A stretch of 5,551 nucleotides of DNA, taken from the NCBI GenBank assembly GCA_002085305.1, contig NATJ01000087.1, positions 1-5,551 of the forward strand. Reading direction: 5' to 3'. The position numbers and the translations under genes are program-made. Source of the DNA: Epsilonproteobacteria bacterium 4484_65 (GTDB lineage: Bacteria; Campylobacterota; Campylobacteria; Campylobacterales; Sulfurovaceae). Positions 1 through 2,985 of this stretch are shown here, piece after piece. The notes beneath the pieces were generated by a model. That model searched no databases, was not told where the DNA came from, and saw nothing but the letters and a program-made list of their open reading frames with translations. How positions within the stretch are numbered: the first letter of the stretch is position 1; the number at the start of each line of letters is the position of its first letter.

Positions 1-2
1 AT

Positions 3-440
3 CCTTCCAAAACAACCATCGTCGATCTGATGACCGCCGACCAGAAAGTATTGCCAACACAGGTAGACGAGCAAATCCCCGCCACCCCGAACCTCCACCA
101 CGACTACTCCGTCATGATCGATCAAAAAACCGGCAAACAAGTCCTCACCGTAGGCGACCACTGGAAACTCTCTCAGGCACTGGACAACGAAACCAGAGCC
201 AAAGTTGACAGACGCGGTATGTGTTACAGCTGCCACCAAAGCATCCCGGAAGGAAACCTTGCCGTATCCGCCATGACCCACGCAGCCGAAATGGCAGGAG
301 TGAAGATCGACAAAGAGATGCACACAGACATACTGCACAAACTTTTAAATATCGGTGCGTGGCTCCAGGTATTGCTGCCGCTTCTTGGGCTGACCAGTGC
401 AGTCTGGTTCTTTTTGAGATACAGAAGAAAAAAGCGATAG
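3..440 (+). CDS. C-terminal part of a membrane-anchored (multihaem-type) c-type cytochrome, cut by left edge
   Basis: The frame is open to the left edge with no stop, so the 145 visible residues are the C-terminal end of a longer protein; the ATG at 30 is probably internal. One haem-binding CxxCH motif (CYSCH) lies at visible residues 74-78. Several other histidines (two in LHHDY, one in GDHW, others near AMTHAAE) could be axial ligands. A hydrophobic segment at about residues 114-138 followed by RYRRKKR is a C-terminal membrane anchor with a positive cytoplasmic tail, which places the haem part in the periplasm. The layout resembles the last haem plus anchor of octahaem cytochromes of the hydroxylamine-oxidoreductase-like group, but only one haem is visible, so the enzyme type is not established. 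The next gene starts 8 bases after its stop, suggesting one transcript. Confidence 0.7.
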   Translation, partial: PSKTTIVDLMTADQKVLPTQVDEQIPATPNLHHDYSVMIDQKTGKQVLTVGDHWKLSQALDNETRAKVDRRGMCYSCHQSIPEGNLAVSAMTHAAEMAGVKIDKEMHTDILHKLLNIGAWLQVLLPLLGLTSAVWFFLRYRRKKR

Positions 441-448
441 GAGGTTTT

Positions 449-781
449 ATGAAAGAAAATATTTTTGAAATCGGCGCAAAATTTGACAACGACTGGCAGG
501 CAGACAACAAACCTAAAAAGCAAAAAAAGCAGACCAACGAAATCAAAACACCAGACAAACACCAACTCCACTTTGCAAAAGAAAAGCGACGGGGCAAAAC
601 TGTCACCATCGTCAAACCATTTTATCTGGAAAAAGATACCCTTCAAACACTCCTCAAAACTCTCAAGAAAAAGCTGGGCACCGGAGGCACAGTGAAAGAG
701 AACAGTCTGGAGTTTCAGGGAGAAGTCTCAGAGAGTTTACGGGTACATTTGGAAAAGCTGGGGTACCGCTTTAAAAAATAA
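449..781 (+). CDS. SUI1/eIF1-family translation factor-like protein (YciH-type)
   Basis: The protein has 110 residues. The ATG at 449 is chosen because AGGAGG sits 5 bases upstream; the longer open frame from 221 would run through the cytochrome gene. Residues 1-47 are polar and lysine-rich, probably disordered. Residues 49-110 form the SUI1 domain: a GKTVTIV strand, a helix with many lysines, the family signature LGTGGTVKE at about 76-84, then LEFQGE and a closing helix ending LGYRFKK. Family knowledge: bacterial SUI1 proteins resemble eukaryotic eIF1, bind the small ribosomal subunit and are thought to affect start-codon fidelity, though their role in bacteria is poorly defined. It is close behind the cytochrome gene and probably co-transcribed, with no obvious functional link. 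The family call is firm; the exact role is unknown. Confidence 0.88.
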   Translation: MKENIFEIGAKFDNDWQADNKPKKQKKQTNEIKTPDKHQLHFAKEKRRGKTVTIVKPFYLEKDTLQTLLKTLKKKLGTGGTVKENSLEFQGEVSESLRVHLEKLGYRFKK

Positions 782-792
782 TATATTTTAGT

Positions 793-798
793 TATAAT
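793..798 (+). promoter_or_regulatory. Candidate -10 box (TATAAT) for the DUF302 gene
   Basis: A perfect TATAAT lies in the 40-base AT-rich gap between the SUI1 gene and the DUF302 gene, 23 bases before the start codon. No clear -35 hexamer is seen, which is usual for AT-rich Campylobacterota promoters. A strong ribosome site (AAAAAGGAGA, 806-815) follows. In such AT-rich sequence a chance match is possible. Confidence 0.4.
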
Positions 799-821
799 AA
801 TTATAAAAAAGGAGATACATT

Positions 822-1271
822 ATGAAATCATTTATGAAAACAGTTGCACTTTTAACACTACCGTTTCTTTTAAACGCAGGAAGCCTCATCGTCAAAAACA
901 GTAATCACAGCGTCGATGAAACCATCGCTAAAATCGAAACCATCGTCAAGTCAAAAGCGAAAGAAGGAATGGGTGTTTTTACCGTCATCGACCACCAAAA
1001 AGGCGCACAAAAAGCAGGACTTCAGATGCAAGCAGAAAAAGTAATCCTCTTTGGCAACCCGAAACTCGGTACCAAAATGATGCAAAGAGACCCCAAAACC
1101 GGACTCGATCTACCGTTAAAAGTTCTTGTCTACCAAGACAAAGAGGGAAAAACGAAGATGGTCTACCATGATCCCATCGAATGGAGCAAAGATTTTGACC
1201 TTGAAGGGTGTAAGCTAGTCAAGAAGATGGCGGATGTTTTGGATATGATTACGACGAAGGCGGGAGAGTAG
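822..1271 (+). CDS. Exported DUF302-domain protein
   Basis: The protein has 149 residues. The ATG at 822 has GGAGA 7 bases upstream; a second ATG four codons on (residue 5) is possible but less well placed. Residues 1-19 are a short signal peptide (MKSFMK, then a hydrophobic run, ending near NAG), so the mature protein should be periplasmic. The rest fits the small alpha/beta DUF302 domain: a SVDETIAKIETIVKSK helix, a GVFTVIDHQKGAQKAGL strand and turn, VILFGNPKLGTKMM, the LPLKVLVYQD strand, and YHDPIEW near residue 117. DUF302 has no settled biochemical role; members in sulfur-oxidising and other respiratory proteobacteria are often periplasmic and occur near respiratory genes. It has its own promoter-like element and meets hicB tail to tail with only 7 bases between the stops, so no separate terminator fits there. 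Confidence 0.85.
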   Translation: MKSFMKTVALLTLPFLLNAGSLIVKNSNHSVDETIAKIETIVKSKAKEGMGVFTVIDHQKGAQKAGLQMQAEKVILFGNPKLGTKMMQRDPKTGLDLPLKVLVYQDKEGKTKMVYHDPIEWSKDFDLEGCKLVKKMADVLDMITTKAGE

Positions 1272-1278
1272 TATAATT

Positions 1279-1611
1279 TTATGCTACCTCTTTTTCCAAA
1301 GCCTGTTGAATATATTTATTTAACGACATACCCGACTTCAGTGCCTTTTCATAAAGTTTTTTATGAAGTACAGGATCTATGCGTACATTAAACACACCCT
1401 TAAACACTTTCTGAGGTTCTCTTCCCAGTGCTTTGCAAGTTTCCAGATACTCGTTTACCGCTTTATGAAAATTTTCCTCAAGTTCTACAGCATTGGTTGC
1501 TTCAAATGTCACCAGATCGTCAATCATTTCAAGCTTTCCAAAAAAGCACTTATCCTCGGGAGAATATTCGATACTGCCAAGATACCCTTTGTATTCTATG
1601 ATATTAGCCAT
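1279..1611 (-). CDS. hicB: HicB-family antitoxin
   Basis: The protein has 110 residues. The N-terminal half (IEYKGYLGSIEYSPEDKCFFGKLE, read in parts, then VTFEATNAVELEENFHKAVNEYLETC) is the degenerate RNase-H-like HicB fold that binds and blocks HicA. The C-terminal residues, from about FNVRIDP through MSLNKYIQQAL, form a ribbon-helix-helix DNA-binding domain, which makes it the likely autorepressor of the operon. Its ATG overlaps the end of hicA by 8 bases, and its ribosome site (AAAGGAG) lies inside the last codons of hicA, so the two are translationally coupled. The order is toxin first, antitoxin second, as is usual for hicAB. It is complete, with no sign of damage. Confidence 0.92.
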   Translation of the reverse strand: MANIIEYKGYLGSIEYSPEDKCFFGKLEMIDDLVTFEATNAVELEENFHKAVNEYLETCKALGREPQKVFKGVFNVRIDPVLHKKLYEKALKSGMSLNKYIQQALEKEVA

Positions 1612-1858
1612 TGCATATCTCCTTTAATTTTACCTGAATCTGTTTTACCAGATAAACTTTCAAAATATTTCCCGGATGTGGTTTATGTAAACTGATCAAA
1701 TGATCTTTTGACGTATGATAAAACTTTACAGCAGAACCTTTACCTTCTACTTTACTGTAACCACATGAAATCAGTAGCGTTGAAAGTTCATCAAATGTTA
1801 AATCTTTTCGTATTGGTCTTTCCAAAAACTTTTGAAGTAACTTATTTTTCTTACTCAT
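1604..1858 (-). CDS. hicA: HicA-family toxin (mRNA interferase)
   Basis: The protein has 84 residues, slightly longer than minimal HicA because of a lysine-rich N-terminal leader. The dsRBD-like core shows FDELSTLLISCGY, then GKGSAVKFYH, then LISLHKPHPGNILKVYLVKQI. In this HicA branch the GS...FYH...HKPHPGN.LK.Y pattern replaces the shorter GSHHRF...HHG pattern, and the His of LHKPHPG is the likely catalytic residue. Family knowledge: HicA cleaves mRNA and is neutralised by HicB. No strong Shine-Dalgarno is seen ahead of the ATG at 1858, so translation is probably weak. The upstream AT-rich gap has palindromes that could be HicB operators. The pair may stabilise the adjoining island; this is inferred from position only. 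Confidence 0.9.
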   Translation of the reverse strand: MSKKNKLLQKFLERPIRKDLTFDELSTLLISCGYSKVEGKGSAVKFYHTSKDHLISLHKPHPGNILKVYLVKQIQVKLKEICNG

Positions 1859-1866
1859 AGTAATGA

Positions 1867-1999
1867 TACCATATTTCAGTTACAGATTCAATGTGTTTAT
1901 TACAGTTCATATAAATACCAACCTGTTTTTCTTAAATTGTAATATTTTTTTTACTTAGAAAGAAATTTTATTTCAAATTGAAATATGACTGAAATGGTA
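1867..1999. repeat. Long-range inverted repeat upstream of hicA
   Basis: TACCATATTTCAGT at 1867-1880 and ACTGAAATGGTA at 1988-1999 are inverted copies that match at all 12 bases if a two-base AT insertion is allowed in the first. They bracket the AT-rich region ahead of hicA, the first only 8 bases from the hicA start. Paired half-sites at both ends of a promoter region would fit binding by the HicB ribbon-helix-helix domain, but no binding data are visible here. Confidence 0.45.
1969..1985. promoter_or_regulatory. Perfect 17-nt palindrome, candidate HicB operator
   Basis: TATTTCAAATTGAAATA reads the same on both strands (8+1+8). Its half-site ATTTCA also occurs in the flanking inverted repeat (ATTTCAGT at 1873-1880, ACTGAAAT at 1988-1995), giving four related half-sites upstream of hicA. 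Autoregulation by HicB is the simplest reading. AT-rich DNA makes short palindromes common, but a perfect 17-mer is less expected. Confidence 0.4.
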
Positions 2000-2010
2000 C
2001 TTCAGTGCCA
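1995..2010. repeat. REP-like hairpin A (degenerate)
   Basis: TGGTACTTCAGTGCCA forms 7-base arms with one G:T-type mismatch around TC. Its ACTTCAGT core equals that of the hairpin at 2936-2953, so it looks like a decayed member of the same family. It lacks a clear GGAGG head. Confidence 0.4.
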
Positions 2011-2025
2011 TCTATAAGTGAAGAA

Positions 2026-2047
2026 GTGAGGCTAAAGTCGTACCTCC
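2026..2047 (-). repeat. REP-like hairpin B, left bracket of the small FGE gene
   Basis: Read on the minus strand this begins GGAGGTACGACTTTAG and ends CCTCAC. The first half matches the hairpin at 2962-2984 and the second half matches the one at 2817-2838, so its own stem is imperfect, as if it were a recombinant of two copies. Against the copy at 2817-2838 it matches at 19 of 22 bases in inverted orientation. It lies 28 bases past the stop of the small FGE gene. Confidence 0.6.
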
Positions 2048-2074
2048 AAAAGGAAAAAGGTAAAAAACCCAAGC

Positions 2075-2803
2075 TTAAGAATCCTCCAAATCCGAAGGTA
2101 AAGTTCTGAGGAGACGAAAACCGATATTGACGCTACGATTACCCGGATTGCCCCAGTCACGGTCAGCGGAGCACGTGAAGTTAGCATCGTAGTTCCACGA
2201 ACCGCCCCGAAGGACTTTGTATTTTTTTTCTTCATCATACCAATCCTCACACCACTCCCAGACATTGCCGTGCATATCGTAAAGTTTCCAGGGATTTGGT
2301 TTTTTTTGACCTACTTCATGTGTTGTGCTATCACTATTTTCATCATACCAGGCATACTTTTCCAACTCTTTTCCATCGTCTCCAAAACTCCACTTTGTTG
2401 TGGTACCCGCTCTGCATGCGTACTCCCACTCTTTTTCAGTCGGGAGTCGGTAATTTTCTTTTGTCTTTTCACTTAGCCATTTGCAGTACGCCGTGGCATC
2501 ATGCCAGCTGATACCGATGATGGGGGCGTTGTCTGTTAAATTCATGTCTTTATAAGAATTATAATTCACATTTTTATAATTTTCCGTCATCCACTCGGGG
2601 TAGTGTTCTTTCACATCTTTTACAAAGTGCATATATTCGGCTATGGTGACGGGGTATTTGCCCATATAAAAGTCATGTTCTATGGTGACTTTTTTTTGAT
2701 TTTCCCCTTCACCCATCATGAAAGAGCCTTTTTTGATGGGTACCATGTCGATACTCAAAGAGTTCATGATACGAACCATTTTGGGTTTGATGAAGTTGCT
2801 CAT
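2075..2803 (-). CDS. Stand-alone SUMF1/FGE-sulfatase-domain protein, probable DGR variable protein
   Basis: The protein has 242 residues; the ATG at 2803 has AAGGA 6 bases upstream. The whole protein is one formylglycine-generating-enzyme-type (C-type-lectin-fold) domain: VPIKKGSFMMG near residue 22, the MGKYPVTIAEY motif, APIIGISWHDATAYCKWLSEKT, YRLPTEKEWEYACRAG, KPNPWKLYDMHGNVWEWCEDW, then LRGGSWN and a closing IGFRLLRTLPSD. The active-site cysteine pair of true FGE near the C terminus is missing, so sulfatase activation is unlikely; the one nearby Cys lies in the variable stretch. No signal peptide or membrane segment is seen, so it is probably cytoplasmic. It is about three-quarters identical by eye in the framework to the C-terminal domain of the large gene just upstream, but very different in the 29 codons after LRGG. 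Ligand binding rather than catalysis is inferred. Confidence 0.88.
   Translation of the reverse strand: MSNFIKPKMVRIMNSLSIDMVPIKKGSFMMGEGENQKKVTIEHDFYMGKYPVTIAEYMHFVKDVKEHYPEWMTENYKNVNYNSYKDMNLTDNAPIIGISWHDATAYCKWLSEKTKENYRLPTEKEWEYACRAGTTTKWSFGDDGKELEKYAWYDENSDSTTHEVGQKKPNPWKLYDMHGNVWEWCEDWYDEEKKYKVLRGGSWNYDANFTCSADRDWGNPGNRSVNIGFRLLRTLPSDLEDS
2094..2218 (-). other. Putative DGR variable region of the small FGE gene (VR2)
   Basis: It runs from the AAAGTCCTTCGG block at 2207-2218 to the end of the invariant TTTCGTCTCCTCAGAACTTT... tail at 2094. The core at 2120-2206 differs from the matching core of the large gene at 28 of 87 bases, 24 of them at codon positions 1 or 2. The variable codons (for example TAC, GAT, AAC, TTC, GAC, GGC, AAT, GTC) are those expected from AAC/AAT template codons after adenine-specific change. 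The residues lie where known DGR lectin-fold proteins carry their variable ligand-contact surface. Confidence 0.75.
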
Positions 2804-2816
2804 GATTTATCCTTCT

Positions 2817-2838
2817 GGAGGTGTGGCTTTAGCCTCAC
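2817..2838 (+). repeat. REP-like hairpin C, right bracket of the small FGE gene
   Basis: It starts GGAGG and folds as GTGTGGC-TTTA-GCCTCAC with one mismatch. It is the inverted partner of hairpin B (19 of 22 bases). It ends 14 bases before the start codon of the small FGE gene, next to but not covering the ribosome site, so it would sit in the leader if that gene is read from upstream. Confidence 0.65.
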
Positions 2839-2855
2839 CATATATCTTTCATTTA

Positions 2856-2872
2856 TGAGACTAAAAGTCTCA
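2856..2872. repeat. REP-like hairpin D
   Basis: TGAGACTAAAAGTCTCA has perfect 7-base arms around AAA. On the minus strand it reads as a variant of the family (GTGAGACTTTTAGTCTCA), with GAAG in place of the GGAGG head. Confidence 0.55.
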
Positions 2873-2893
2873 CTTCTTTAGCTTTACTTTTAG

Positions 2894-2911
2894 GGGGCGC
2901 TGAAGCACCCC
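2894..2911. repeat. REP-like hairpin E (GC-rich variant)
   Basis: GGGGCGCTGAAGCACCCC folds with 8-base arms and one G:T-type mismatch. The minus strand carries GCTTCAGC at the centre, comparable to the ACTTCAGT core of the other copies, so it is probably a diverged family member. Confidence 0.5.
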
Positions 2912-2931
2912 TTCCGTTGTCTCCTCTACAA

Positions 2932-2953
2932 GGAGGTGCGACTTCAGTCGCAC
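2932..2953 (+). repeat. REP-like hairpin F, best-preserved copy
   Basis: A GGAG head is followed by GTGCGACTTCAGTCGCAC (2936-2953), a perfect 8-base stem around TC. Together with hairpin G it forms a head-out inverted pair, GGAGG-stem-spacer-stem-CCTCC, the arrangement known for REP doublets (BIMEs) mobilised by REP-associated tyrosine transposases. No such transposase is in the window. Confidence 0.75.
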
Positions 2954-2961
2954 AATAATAA

Positions 2962-2984
2962 GTACGACTAAAGTCGTACCTCCT
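2962..2984 (-). repeat. REP-like hairpin G immediately after the large FGE gene
   Basis: GTACGACTAAAGTCGTAC (2962-2979) has a perfect 8-base stem and is followed by the inverted head CCTCC. On the minus strand it starts 6 bases after the stop codon of the large gene and about 25 bases after the invariant VR tail, then runs into TTATTATT. It could act as a weak terminator, as a REP element, or as a structural signal next to the VR. Confidence 0.7.
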
Positions 2985-2985
2985 T

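Larger units (their letters stand above)
1859..2074. other. AT-rich gap between hicA and the small FGE gene
   Basis: This 216-base stretch has no credible gene. Its left two thirds are AT-rich and hold the hicA promoter region and palindromes. Its right third holds two hairpins of the REP-like family (1995-2010 and 2026-2047). Candidate minus-strand -10 boxes exist but none stands out. Confidence 0.6.
2804..2985. other. Hairpin-packed spacer between the two FGE genes
   Basis: This 182-base gap has no gene. It is filled by five hairpins of one family (2817-2838, 2856-2872, 2894-2911, 2932-2953, 2962-2984), in mixed orientation, plus the ribosome site of the small FGE gene (AAGGA, 2810-2814). 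No template repeat or second gene is seen in it. Confidence 0.7.

Noticed and set aside
221..448. Longer start for the SUI1-family protein at 221
   Set aside because: It would overlap the cytochrome gene by more than 200 bases, the extra peptide has no SUI1 character, and the ATG at 449 has an ideal AGGAGG site.
145..646. Minus-strand open frames opposite the cytochrome and SUI1 genes
   Set aside because: They overlap two well-supported plus-strand genes, encode no recognisable domain, and are cysteine- and phenylalanine-rich as antisense shadows usually are.
1272..1278. Rho-independent terminator between DUF302 and hicB
   Set aside because: Only 7 bases separate the stop codons and no stem followed by a T-run is visible on either side.
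2075..2803. Active formylglycine-generating enzyme or ergothioneine-type (EgtB) enzyme
   Set aside because: No C-terminal cysteine pair, no DinB-type helical domain, no sulfatase gene nearby, and the C-terminal region is hypervariable.
2270..2881. Plus-strand open frames opposite the small FGE gene
   Set aside because: They are antisense to a gene with clear family motifs, have no ribosome sites and no recognisable protein features.
2817..2984. CRISPR array in the hairpin-rich spacer
   Set aside because: The repeats differ in sequence, orientation and spacing and have no unique spacers of constant length; they fit REP-like palindromes instead.
2804..2985. DGR template repeat hidden in the spacer between the FGE genes
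   Set aside because: The spacer has no stretch resembling the invariant VR tail or the Asn-codon-rich core; it is occupied by hairpins.
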